A stretch of DNA of 64,000 bases, taken from contig NZ_CP090177.1 in the NCBI RefSeq assembly GCF_042214795.1, positions 2,356,001 through 2,420,000 on the forward strand, read 5' to 3'. The position numbers and the translations under genes are program-made. The notes under the pieces were generated by a model, which saw only the letters and a list, made by a program, of their open reading frames with translations, made no database searches and was not told where the DNA came from. Source of the stretch: Arcobacter iocasae (GTDB lineage: Bacteria > Campylobacterota > Campylobacteria > Campylobacterales > Arcobacteraceae). Below, one piece after another: positions 34,708 to 43,078 of this stretch; the stretch's first letter is position 1; the number at the start of each line of letters is the position of its first letter.

Positions 34708-35970
34708 ATGAGTAAAGATCTAATAAATAAGATTCTTATTACATTAGGTTTTATATTTCTATACAGAGTATTGGCATACGTGCCAGTACCTGGTGTAAAT
34801 ATTGACGTAGTAAAAGAATTTTTCGACTCAAATGCAAACAATGCATTAGGTCTTGTTAATATGTTTAGTGGAAATGCAATCTCAAGATTGTCTATTATTT
34901 CACTAGGTATTATGCCTTACATTACAGCTTCAATTATTATGGAGCTTCTAGCCGCAACTTTCCCTGCACTTGGTAAAATGAAAAAAGAACGTGATGGTAT
35001 GCAAAAATATATGCAAATTATCAGATATGCAACTATTGTAATTACTTTAATTCAAGCAGTTGGTGTATCAATGGGTCTTAATTCTTTAACTGGAAAAGCA
35101 GGTCAAAGTGCAATTACAATAGATATGGATACATTTGTTGCAGTTTCTGCAATCTCAATGTTAACTGGTACTATGCTTTTAATGTGGATTGGTGAACAAA
35201 TCACACAAAAAGGTATAGGTAATGGTATTTCATTAATTATCTTTGCTGGTATTGTTTCTGCAATTCCTCATGCAATTGGTGGTACTGTTGAATTAGTTAA
35301 TAATGGACAAATGAATTTCTTAACTGTTATTGCAATTTTAGTAATAATTCTTGCAACAGTTGGAGCAATTATTTATGTAGAACTAGGAGAAAGAAGAGTT
35401 CCTGTTTCTTATTCTAGAAAAGTTATGATGCAAAGTCAAAATAAAAGAGTAATGAATTATATTCCTATTAAAGTAAATTTAAGTGGTGTAATTCCTGCAA
35501 TTTTTGCCTCTGCAATTTTAATGTTCCCAGCTACAATTTTACATGGTAGTCAAAATAAGATTTTATTAGGTATTGCTGACTTTTTAAGTCCAACTAGCTA
35601 TACATTTAATGTTTTGATGTTTTTACTTGTAGTTTTCTTTGCATATTTTTATGCATCAATTACTTTTAATGCAAAAGATATATCTGAAAACTTAAAAAAA
35701 CAAGGTGGTTTTATTCCAGGTATTAGACCAGGAGAAGGAACAGCTGAGTTTTTAAATGAAACAGCAGGTAGATTAACACTATGGGGAGCTTTATACTTAG
35801 GAGCAATTTCTACAGTGCCATGGCTTTTAGTTAAGTCTATGGGAGTTCCATTTTACTTTGGTGGGGTTGCAGTACTTATTGTTGTTCAAGTTGCTATTGA
35901 TACTATGAGAAAAATTGAAGCTCAACAGTATATGAACAAATATGACACTTTAAGTGCGGTTGGTTTATAA
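34708..35970 (+). CDS. secY: Protein translocase subunit SecY
   Basis: 420 residues with about ten membrane helices; it is the channel of the Sec translocon. PVPGVNIDVVKEFF, the plug-region SGNAISRLSIISLGIMPYIT, GIGNGISLIIFAGI and GFIPGIRPGEGT are family marks. It is co-transcribed with the ribosomal genes, and map follows 5 bases later. Confidence 0.98.
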   Translation: MSKDLINKILITLGFIFLYRVLAYVPVPGVNIDVVKEFFDSNANNALGLVNMFSGNAISRLSIISLGIMPYITASIIMELLAATFPALGKMKKERDGMQKYMQIIRYATIVITLIQAVGVSMGLNSLTGKAGQSAITIDMDTFVAVSAISMLTGTMLLMWIGEQITQKGIGNGISLIIFAGIVSAIPHAIGGTVELVNNGQMNFLTVIAILVIILATVGAIIYVELGERRVPVSYSRKVMMQSQNKRVMNYIPIKVNLSGVIPAIFASAILMFPATILHGSQNKILLGIADFLSPTSYTFNVLMFLLVVFFAYFYASITFNAKDISENLKKQGGFIPGIRPGEGTAEFLNETAGRLTLWGALYLGAISTVPWLLVKSMGVPFYFGGVAVLIVVQVAIDTMRKIEAQQYMNKYDTLSAVGL

Positions 35971-35975
35971 AAATC

Positions 35976-36734
35976 ATGGCAATTGCACTAAGAAAACAAA
36001 ATGAGATAGAAAAGCTTCGAACTGCTTCGCATGCAGTTGGACAGACTTTGAATTATCTAAGAGAAAACGTTAAGCCAGGCATGACTTTATTAGAAGTTGA
36101 TGCTCTGGGTGACGATTTCATAGCCAGTTTAGGTGCTAGACCTTCATTTAAAGGCCTTTATGGTTTCCCTAATGCAGTATGTACTTCTCTAAATGAAGTT
36201 GTTATTCATGGTATTCCATCGAATACTGTTCTACAAGAGGGTGATATTTTAGGTTTAGACATAGGTACTGAAATTGATGGTTGGTATGGTGATGCTGCCA
36301 TTACTATGCCTATTGGAAAAATATCAAAAGAAGATGAGGAATTAATTGCTTGTTCGAAAGATGCATTATATTATGCTATTGATATTATAAAAGAAGGTAT
36401 GAGATTTAAAGAGTTATCTTTTGCAATAGAAGAATTTATTGTTAAAAGAGGATATCAACCGTTAATTAGATTCTGTGGACATGGTATTGGGAAAAAGCCC
36501 CATACTGAACCTGAAATTCCAAATTATGTAGAAACACCAAATATTAAATCCGGTCCAAAAATAAAAAATGGAATGGTATTTTGTTTGGAGCCAATGGTTT
36601 GTCAAAAAGATAGAGAACCTGTTATTTTAGACAATGGTTGGGATGTTGTATCAAAAGATGGATTAAGAACTAGTCATTATGAACATACAGTTGCTGTTAT
36701 CAATGGAAAAGCAGTAATTTTAAGCGAGGCATAG
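35976..36734 (+). CDS. map: Methionine aminopeptidase, type I
   Basis: 252 residues. It removes the initiator methionine after deformylation by the product of def. The metal ligands can be read as two Asp in DIGTEIDGWYGDAAITM, a His in CGHGIGKKPHTEP, and Glu in FCLEPMV and SHYEHTVAV. There is no N-terminal zinc-finger extension. Confidence 0.96.
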   Translation: MAIALRKQNEIEKLRTASHAVGQTLNYLRENVKPGMTLLEVDALGDDFIASLGARPSFKGLYGFPNAVCTSLNEVVIHGIPSNTVLQEGDILGLDIGTEIDGWYGDAAITMPIGKISKEDEELIACSKDALYYAIDIIKEGMRFKELSFAIEEFIVKRGYQPLIRFCGHGIGKKPHTEPEIPNYVETPNIKSGPKIKNGMVFCLEPMVCQKDREPVILDNGWDVVSKDGLRTSHYEHTVAVINGKAVILSEA

Positions 36735-36745
36735 AAGGAAAAAAT

Positions 36746-36967
36746 GTGGCAAAAGATGATGTAATTGTAATTGATGGTAAAGTAATTGAAGCTTTACCAA
36801 ATGCAATGTTTAGAGTTGAATTGGATAATAATGGGCATGTAGTTTTATGTCATATATCTGGAAAAATGAGAATGCACTACATAAAAATTTTACCTAATGA
36901 TAAAGTTAAAGTAGAAATAACCCCTTATTCACTTGATAAGGGTAGAATTACTCACCGATATAAATAA
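36746..36967 (+). CDS. infA: Translation initiation factor IF-1
   Basis: 73 residues, an OB-fold protein binding the ribosomal A site. VIVIDGKVIEALPNAMFRVEL and HISGKMRMHYIKILPNDKV are diagnostic. The start is GTG at 36746 (reading VAKDD...), after GAAGGA. An overlapping ATG at 36744 is out of frame. A terminator hairpin follows at once. Confidence 0.96.
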   Translation: MAKDDVIVIDGKVIEALPNAMFRVELDNNGHVVLCHISGKMRMHYIKILPNDKVKVEITPYSLDKGRITHRYK

Positions 36968-37004
36968 AAAAAAAGAAAGTATTATATTAATACTTTCTTT
37001 TTTT
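36967..37004 (+). terminator. Terminator of the ribosomal operon
   Basis: AAAGAAAGTATT pairs with AATACTTTCTTT around ATAT, with an A-run before and an eight-T run after. It starts at the infA stop. This is the strongest terminator in the window by shape and ends the long S10-spc transcript. Confidence 0.85.
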
Positions 37005-37028
37005 TAGCTTATTTTAAAATCTTACTGA

Positions 37029-37034
37029 TATAAT
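37029..37034 (+). promoter_or_regulatory. Candidate -10 of the diguanylate cyclase gene
   Basis: TATAAT in CTGATATAATCAAC stands 33 bases before the start codon and just downstream of the infA terminator, consistent with separate transcription. Confidence 0.45.
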
Positions 37035-37066
37035 CAACATATATACTTATTTATTATTGGAAAAGA

Positions 37067-38191
37067 ATGAAAAAAAACATTAATAATATTGATGATTTGA
37101 AAAAAAATAAAAAAGAAGATCAAAAGCTTAATGTAATTTCTAATGATTTACTAAATTTTACAAAATCTGAACTTCAAAATATTGAAATACTTAAATTTAT
37201 TACTTATTTACCAGAATTATTAAAACCTTCAATTGAACAATCAATCTATCATAAAATAGAAGAAGTAGTTTTTGAGTTAATGAAAAACCCTGAAAAACTT
37301 GATGATGAATCAATGATTAATAAATTGGTAAATATTACTAATGAAAGAGTAGCTTTAGATAGAGCTGTTTTTAAATCAAAATCTGAAGATATTAAAAAAT
37401 TTATAGCATTACTAATGAAAGAGTATGAAAATAGCTTACTTCTTAGTGATAACTCTTCATCAAAATTAGAAATTTTTAAAAATGACTTAGAAGAGTTAGA
37501 TATATCAGAACACTCAAATAGAGAGTTAAGAATATTGCATGCAAAACTTGCTGATTTAATATACAGTATTGAAACTAATTTAGATGATTCGAAAGTTCAA
37601 TTAATAAAGGGCAAAGAAACATGTTCTAGGTTAGAAAAAAATATTGTTAAATTACAAGATGACTTAGAAAAACTAAAAATAGAAAAAGATATTGATTTCT
37701 TGACAGGGGCACTTAACAGAAGAGGATACACTTCTGTAATTCTAAAAGTTGAGAATCGATTTGTTACTTTTAATTCTAATTATGCAATTATATTTATTGA
37801 TATTGATGATTTTAAAGAAATAAATGATCAACATGGCCATGAATGTGGAGATGTTATATTAAAAAGTTTCTCTACTATACTTAAAAAACTTATGAGAGAA
37901 GAGGATATCTTGTGTAGATATGGTGGTGAAGAATTTGTCACTTTAGTAAGTTATACAGAAGAGGAAGAAGTATATAAATACATTAAAAGAGTAAAAGAAA
38001 TTATTGATAGCCATAAATTTATTTACAACAAAGATCTTAGTGTAAAAGTTAGCTTTTCTGCTGGAGTCTCTTATCGAACAAAATATAATTCATACGAAGA
38101 TGCGATGAAATATGCTGATATTTTATTGTATAAAGCAAAACATGAAGGAAAAAGTAGAATAATTTTTGATAATTCTAAAGTTCTCGTTTAA
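37067..38191 (+). CDS. Cytoplasmic diguanylate cyclase (GGDEF)
   Basis: 374 residues with no membrane segment. Residues 1-210 are helical, with a coiled-coil part (about 140-210) leading directly into the GGDEF domain, an arrangement that passes signals by helix movement. The active site is RYGGEEFVTL, with REED five residues before GGEEF as the inhibitory RxxD site. FIDIDDFKEINDQHGHECGD is the metal- and GTP-binding segment. It should make cyclic-di-GMP; its input is unknown. It is not visibly in an operon. Confidence 0.93.
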   Translation: MKKNINNIDDLKKNKKEDQKLNVISNDLLNFTKSELQNIEILKFITYLPELLKPSIEQSIYHKIEEVVFELMKNPEKLDDESMINKLVNITNERVALDRAVFKSKSEDIKKFIALLMKEYENSLLLSDNSSSKLEIFKNDLEELDISEHSNRELRILHAKLADLIYSIETNLDDSKVQLIKGKETCSRLEKNIVKLQDDLEKLKIEKDIDFLTGALNRRGYTSVILKVENRFVTFNSNYAIIFIDIDDFKEINDQHGHECGDVILKSFSTILKKLMREEDILCRYGGEEFVTLVSYTEEEEVYKYIKRVKEIIDSHKFIYNKDLSVKVSFSAGVSYRTKYNSYEDAMKYADILLYKAKHEGKSRIIFDNSKVLV

Positions 38192-38272
38192 TACCCATAT
38201 CTATGAAGCCTTAGTCATTTATTTGCGCAATTTAAAAGTATAAAAATAACTAAAACTCCATAGATATAAGTA

Positions 38273-38494
38273 CTAAATTTTTTCACTCACCCTTTCTTTT
38301 GTTAAACTAATCTCTTTTTCTAATATCTCTTTTTGTTGAATTAACGAATTTAAATTATTTTTTAACATCTCTTTATCTTTATACGAATCAATAATAAATT
38401 CAAAAAGTTTTGGTCTATTTTTTTTCCAATTATGTAATGTTGTTTTATTTATTTCTAAATCATTTTCTAATTTTCTTAAACTTGGAGCAGTCAT
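38273..38494 (-). CDS. Small helix-turn-helix protein with C-terminal coiled coil
   Basis: 73 residues from the ATG at 38494 (MTAPSLRKLENDLEINKTTLHNWKKNRPKLFEF). The first half has the shape of a helix-turn-helix (LENDLEINKTTLHNWKK); the second is a coiled coil (LIQQKEILEKEISLTKERV). A longer reading from 38554 adds a hydrophobic leader that looks unnatural. It is divergent from the uracil-DNA glycosylase gene, with 130 bases between. The target is unknown. Confidence 0.65.
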   Translation of the reverse strand: MTAPSLRKLENDLEINKTTLHNWKKNRPKLFEFIIDSYKDKEMLKNNLNSLIQQKEILEKEISLTKERVSEKI

Positions 38495-38624
38495 AATCAA
38501 TCCTATAATATATCTTAGTTTGAATATTGTACAAATATTTGGAACAAAAGTCAATAATAATACTAAAATTGTTCCAATAATTTGAACAAATTATAAAAAA
38601 AGGGATAATTTTGTACAATCTTGC

Positions 38625-39293
38625 ATGACAAAAAATTTACAAAACAAATTACTTTATCAATTAAACTTTTTAAAATCCATAGGATATGAATATGGACAAA
38701 ACTTAAATTTCAAAAATAGTAATACTGAACAAGTAAGACTACCTGATGATATAAAACAATTAGAACAATTAGTAAAAAATTGTCATTTGTGTCAATTATC
38801 AAAGTATAGAGAAAATGTTCTTTTTGGAAGTGGAAATATTAACGCTAGTATCATGTTTTTAAAAGAATCACCTACTATTAGTGAAGATGAAGTTGATACT
38901 TTTTATGTGGGAAAATCTGGTGAGTTATTAAAAAATATGATTGAAAAAGTTTTAAAAGTACCTTATGAAACTGTTTATATTACAAACATAGTAAAATGCA
39001 TCTCTCCTAATAGTGAAATAAAAACTGAACATGTTAATAATTGTAAAGCATACTTAGATAAACAAATAGAGCTAATAAAACCAAAGTTATTAGTTATATT
39101 AGGTGAGAGTGTATATCGATATTTTACAAATGATAATACAACTTTTAGTGAAATTAGAGGTAAAGTTATACCTAATAATGATTTAGATATTATATGCACT
39201 TATGAACCAAGTTATCTTTTACGAAACCCTTCCTCTAAAGGTGAGGCTTATGAAGATTTATTAAAAATAAAAGCAATCATGGAGCAAATGTGA
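38625..39293 (+). CDS. Family-4-type uracil-DNA glycosylase
   Basis: 222 residues. Cysteines C53-x2-C56 and C125-x14-C140 match the four ligands of the iron-sulfur cluster of family-4 UDGs. FYVGKSGELLKNMIEKVL and VYITNIVKC follow the family pattern. The active-site segment, normally GEAPGxxED, reads KESPTISED, so the glycine-proline turn is altered. It may remove uracil from DNA or have a shifted substrate range. It overlaps the following lipoprotein gene by 4 bases. Confidence 0.8.
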   Translation: MTKNLQNKLLYQLNFLKSIGYEYGQNLNFKNSNTEQVRLPDDIKQLEQLVKNCHLCQLSKYRENVLFGSGNINASIMFLKESPTISEDEVDTFYVGKSGELLKNMIEKVLKVPYETVYITNIVKCISPNSEIKTEHVNNCKAYLDKQIELIKPKLLVILGESVYRYFTNDNTTFSEIRGKVIPNNDLDIICTYEPSYLLRNPSSKGEAYEDLLKIKAIMEQM

Positions 39294-40387
39294 AACATTT
39301 TTATCTTTTTGTCGCAATACTTTTTTTATTTACTGCTTGTGCTAATAAAGAAATGAAAATACCCAATCAAAATAATTCAAAAATTAATAATACTAATACA
39401 AATACGAATATTTATACTCCAAGTTCAATTTTTACTCAAAACAAAAATGAAGAACTAGAAGATGAAGATTTTAGGATTGCAATCATATTCCCTTCTAAAG
39501 TAGTTGGGAAATATGGTAATTCAACTATTAATAGTGTAATTGGGTATTTGTTGTTCCAAAATAAAAAATTTGAGATAGAATCATTTGATAGTGAAGATGA
39601 AAGCTTTGAAAATATATCTAATGCAATGGATGAAATAAAAAACAAAGGATATAAAAAAATCATTGCTTTATTTACAAGTGATGCTTTAAGTAAAATCAGA
39701 AATATTTCAGCATTTACAGATATGCAAGTATACTTTCCTTTGATAAGTAGAAACGATGCTTATTTTATCACTTCACCTAATTATATTTATGGAGCTATTT
39801 CTTACGAAAATCAAATGAAAAAACTTTTGGAGTTATCAACTGGTGATAATGCACAATTTTATGAAGACTCAAGCATAGGAAATATGTTAAAAGGTATTTA
39901 TGAAAGATTAGTTCCAAATATTGTTGTAAATCAAAAAGTAATGCAAAGTAATAATAACTTTAAAAGTATGGTTACAAATGAAAGTCTAAAACATACTAAT
40001 TTGATGATAAATACTACATTGGTAAAATCTTCTATTATTCTTTCTCAGCTTTATGCTTATGAGACTGAAAATGGTGTAATTATGACTACTCAACTTAATT
40101 TTGATCCTTTGATCTTATCTTTAACACAATATGAAGATAGGTTAAATTTAATTTTGGCAAGTTCTATTGAAGATACAGATCCAAAATTAACGGAATTATT
40201 ATATTTACTTGATACGGATATTAAGTATAATTGGGTAAATTACTCTACATTAGTAGGGGTCAATTATCTATTTTCTAAAAATAAAAATGCTTTAATAAAA
40301 AATCAAATTCTAAATCAAGAAGTACTTTATAATACACATTTATACTATTCTACAAAGAGTAGCTTCAAAAAACTAGAACTTAAATAA
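39290..40387 (+). CDS. Putative lipoprotein with periplasmic-binding-like fold
   Basis: 365 residues. The signal FYLFVAILFLFTACANK has a lipobox (FTAC) and is followed by an Asn/Thr-rich linker. From about residue 60, DFRIAIIFPSKVVGKYGNSTINSVIGYLLF and GYKKIIALFTSDALSKI resemble the first lobe of type-1 periplasmic binding (LppC-like) proteins. LppC/LpoA relatives activate peptidoglycan synthases, but the similarity here is weak. The GTG start overlaps the glycosylase stop as GTGA. Confidence 0.65.
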   Translation: MKHFYLFVAILFLFTACANKEMKIPNQNNSKINNTNTNTNIYTPSSIFTQNKNEELEDEDFRIAIIFPSKVVGKYGNSTINSVIGYLLFQNKKFEIESFDSEDESFENISNAMDEIKNKGYKKIIALFTSDALSKIRNISAFTDMQVYFPLISRNDAYFITSPNYIYGAISYENQMKKLLELSTGDNAQFYEDSSIGNMLKGIYERLVPNIVVNQKVMQSNNNFKSMVTNESLKHTNLMINTTLVKSSIILSQLYAYETENGVIMTTQLNFDPLILSLTQYEDRLNLILASSIEDTDPKLTELLYLLDTDIKYNWVNYSTLVGVNYLFSKNKNALIKNQILNQEVLYNTHLYYSTKSSFKKLELK

Positions 40388-40418
40388 CACTTTAAAAAAA
40401 CTCTCAACAACTTTTAGA

Positions 40419-40454
40419 TATAATCGCGTATATTTTATAAAGGGCAATTGCCCT
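40419..40454 (+). promoter_or_regulatory. aspS promoter -10 and leader palindrome
   Basis: TATAAT (40419-40424) is followed, about 17 bases later, by the perfect 14-base palindrome AGGGCAATTGCCCT (40441-40454), just before the ribosome-binding site GGAG. In the mRNA it would form a 5-bp hairpin close to the 5' end and could affect stability or translation. A role is not proven. Confidence 0.4.
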
Positions 40455-40469
40455 GTTTTGGAGCACGAA

Positions 40470-42221
40470 TTGAGAACGCATTATTGTACAGAAGTTACAG
40501 AATCACTTATTGGTCAAGAAGTTACTGTTGCAGGTTGGGTAAATAGTAGAAGAGATCATGGTGGTATTATTTTTATTGATTTAAGAGATAAGGGTGGTTT
40601 AGTACAACTTGTTGCTGATCCTGCTGATTGTAAAGATGCTTTAGAGACTGCTGAAAAAGTTAGAGACGAATTTGTTCTAATTGCAACTGGAAAAGTAAGA
40701 GCTAGAGGTGAAGGATTAGAAAATCCAAACTTAGTAACTGGAAAAATTGAAATTGTTTTATCTAATCTGATTATTGAAAATAGATCAAAACCTATGCCAT
40801 TTGATTTAGGTGATGAAAAAGTAAATGAAGAGATTAGATTAAGAAATAGATTTTTAGAATTAAGAACAAAAAGATCTTATGATATTTTTAAACTTAGAAG
40901 TACAGCAAATATAGCTATTAGAAACTGTTTAAATGAAATGGAATTTTTAGATGTAGAAACTCCAATTTTAACTAAATCTACACCTGAAGGTGCTAGAGAT
41001 TATTTAGTTCCATCAAGAGTTCATCCAGGTGAATTTTATGCTTTACCACAATCTCCTCAAATATTTAAACAACTTCTTATGGTAAGTGGTTTTGATAAAT
41101 ATTTTCAAATAGCAAAATGTTTTAGAGATGAAGATTTAAGAGCTGATAGACAACCAGAATTTACTCAAATAGATGTCGAAATGAGTTTTTGTACTCAAGA
41201 AGATGTTATAAAAGTCGCTGAAAAATTAATTCATGATACTTTTACTGCTTGTGGAAAAGATGTTCCATCAACTTTCCCAAGAATGACTTATAATGAAGCA
41301 ATGGAACAATATGGAAGTGACAAGCCTGATTTAAGATTTGATATGCCACTTGTAGATGTTATTGATATTTTTGCAAGAAGTTCAAATGAAATTTTTGCTG
41401 GTATTGCAAAAGATAAAGCTCATAATAGAATTAAAGCAATTAAATGTCCAAATGGGGATAATATTTTCTCAAAAAGACAAATGAAAGCTTTTGAAGATTA
41501 TGTAAGAAAATTTGGAGCTCAAGGTTTAGGGTATTTTCAAATGAAAGAAGATGGTTTAAAAGGACCATTAACAAAATTCTTTACAGAAGTTGATTTAGAA
41601 GAGATTGTAAAAGTAACAGAGCTTGAAGTAGGGGATGTTGTATTCTTTGGAGCTGGTCATAAAAAGATAGTTTGGGACTATATGGGAAGATTTAGACTTC
41701 ATTTAGCTGAGCAAATGGAAATTGTCCCAGCAGATACTTTTAAATTTTTATGGGTAGTTGATTTTCCTATGTTTGAAGTAGAAGATGGTAGAGTAAAAGC
41801 TTTACATCATCCATTTACTATGCCAAAAGATTTAAATAAAGATAATCTTGAAGAAATAGAATCTATTGCTTATGATATTGTATTAAATGGAACAGAACTT
41901 GGTGGTGGAAGTATAAGAATTCATAAAGAAAATATTCAAAAAGAAGTATTCTCTTTAATGGGAATTTCAGATGAAGAAGCAAGAGAAAAATTTGGTTTCT
42001 TACTAGATGCCCTTCAATTTGGTGCGCCTCCACATGGTGGATTTGCTTTAGGACTTGATAGAATGATTATGCTTTTAGCTGGTACTGATTCTATCAGAGA
42101 TGTTATTGCTTTCCCTAAAACTCAAAGAGCACAATGTCTTATGACTAATGCTCCAAGTCCTGTTGATGAAGAACAACTAAAAGAACTAAGTCTTAGAATT
42201 AGAAAACAAGCTAATATCTAG
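40470..42221 (+). CDS. aspS: Aspartyl-tRNA synthetase
   Basis: 583 residues, class II. The N-terminal OB anticodon domain opens MRTHYCTEVTESLIGQEVTVAGWV; class II motif 2 is FRDEDLRADRQPEFTQIDVE and motif 3 is GFALGLDRMIMLL. I chose the TTG at 40470, since GGAG at 40460-40463 lies 6 bases upstream and the product then begins as in relatives. A TTG at 40458 adds four residues. In this phylum the enzyme is usually non-discriminating (Asp/Asn), but which type this is cannot be read from motifs alone. Confidence 0.95.
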   Translation: MRTHYCTEVTESLIGQEVTVAGWVNSRRDHGGIIFIDLRDKGGLVQLVADPADCKDALETAEKVRDEFVLIATGKVRARGEGLENPNLVTGKIEIVLSNLIIENRSKPMPFDLGDEKVNEEIRLRNRFLELRTKRSYDIFKLRSTANIAIRNCLNEMEFLDVETPILTKSTPEGARDYLVPSRVHPGEFYALPQSPQIFKQLLMVSGFDKYFQIAKCFRDEDLRADRQPEFTQIDVEMSFCTQEDVIKVAEKLIHDTFTACGKDVPSTFPRMTYNEAMEQYGSDKPDLRFDMPLVDVIDIFARSSNEIFAGIAKDKAHNRIKAIKCPNGDNIFSKRQMKAFEDYVRKFGAQGLGYFQMKEDGLKGPLTKFFTEVDLEEIVKVTELEVGDVVFFGAGHKKIVWDYMGRFRLHLAEQMEIVPADTFKFLWVVDFPMFEVEDGRVKALHHPFTMPKDLNKDNLEEIESIAYDIVLNGTELGGGSIRIHKENIQKEVFSLMGISDEEAREKFGFLLDALQFGAPPHGGFALGLDRMIMLLAGTDSIRDVIAFPKTQRAQCLMTNAPSPVDEEQLKELSLRIRKQANI

Positions 42222-42234
42222 GATATTAGTTTTA

Positions 42235-42265
42235 TATAAAAAGGAAGTTTTAACTTCTTTTTTAT
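42235..42265 (+). terminator. Terminator after aspS
   Basis: TATAAAAAGGAAGTT pairs with AACTTCTTTTTTATA with one mismatch, followed by AT-rich sequence. It lies 14 bases after the aspS stop and 12 before the next start. Confidence 0.65.
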
Positions 42266-42276
42266 AAACTATCATA

Positions 42277-43077
42277 ATGAAAAAATTAATATTACTCCTT
42301 ATTCTTTTATCTACTTTTATTTATGCAAGAGTTAGTTATACAGTAACTATTGAACCTCAAAAATTCTTTTTAGAGAGAATAGGTCAAAGCAAAGTAAAAG
42401 TTAGAACTTTATATGAAGGTGTAGACTACACTCAAAAATTAGATCATGTATATTTTAGGAAATTTGCTTTTTCAGAAGCTTATTTGACAATAGGACTTCC
42501 AGTAGAGCAAGAGTATGCAAAAGAACTACTTGGATTTAATAGTGATTTAAAAGTTATTGATACAAGTAAAGATGTTGAAAAACTTTATGATAATGGAAAG
42601 ATTAATCCTTATTTTTGGTTAGACCCTTTAAGAGTTAGAAAAGTTACAAAAGTTATGCTTGATATACTTATAAAAAATGATCCAAGTAATAAAGAATTTT
42701 TTCAGTTAAATTATCAAACTTTGATGGTGGAGTTAGATAAAATATTTTTACGATTAAAAGATACTTTATTTTATTCTACAAATGCGGTAATGGTTTTTAA
42801 TGATAAATTAGAATACTTTTTAAATAGATTTGATGTTAGATATTATCGTGCAGAAAATGAAATATTAAGTGGTCCTAAATTTACAGAAATTTATAGACTA
42901 AGTAAAGAAAAAAATATAAAATATCTAATAGTTGATAAAAGCATTAATTATAATGTCTATAATACTTGGTCAAATGCAAACAATATGGAAGTTATTCATA
43001 CTGATATTTACTCTTTTAATTGGTTCGCTGATTTATTTGTTCTTTCAGACAAAATAGCCTCTAAAAAAGAGGAATAA
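42277..43077 (+). CDS. ZnuA-like metal ABC transporter binding protein (divergent)
   Basis: 266 residues with a cleavable signal (LILLLILLSTFIYA). VTIEPQKFFLERIG and NPYFWLDPLRVRKVTKVMLDIL align with the zinc/manganese-binding cluster A-1 family. The usual DPHxWLDP reads NPYFWLDP, so a standard metal histidine is absent, and no histidine-rich loop is seen. Metal specificity is thus uncertain. No ABC permease or ATPase gene is nearby. The next gene starts one base after its stop, with which it is likely co-transcribed. Confidence 0.7.
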   Translation: MKKLILLLILLSTFIYARVSYTVTIEPQKFFLERIGQSKVKVRTLYEGVDYTQKLDHVYFRKFAFSEAYLTIGLPVEQEYAKELLGFNSDLKVIDTSKDVEKLYDNGKINPYFWLDPLRVRKVTKVMLDILIKNDPSNKEFFQLNYQTLMVELDKIFLRLKDTLFYSTNAVMVFNDKLEYFLNRFDVRYYRAENEILSGPKFTEIYRLSKEKNIKYLIVDKSINYNVYNTWSNANNMEVIHTDIYSFNWFADLFVLSDKIASKKEE

Positions 43078-43078
43078 A

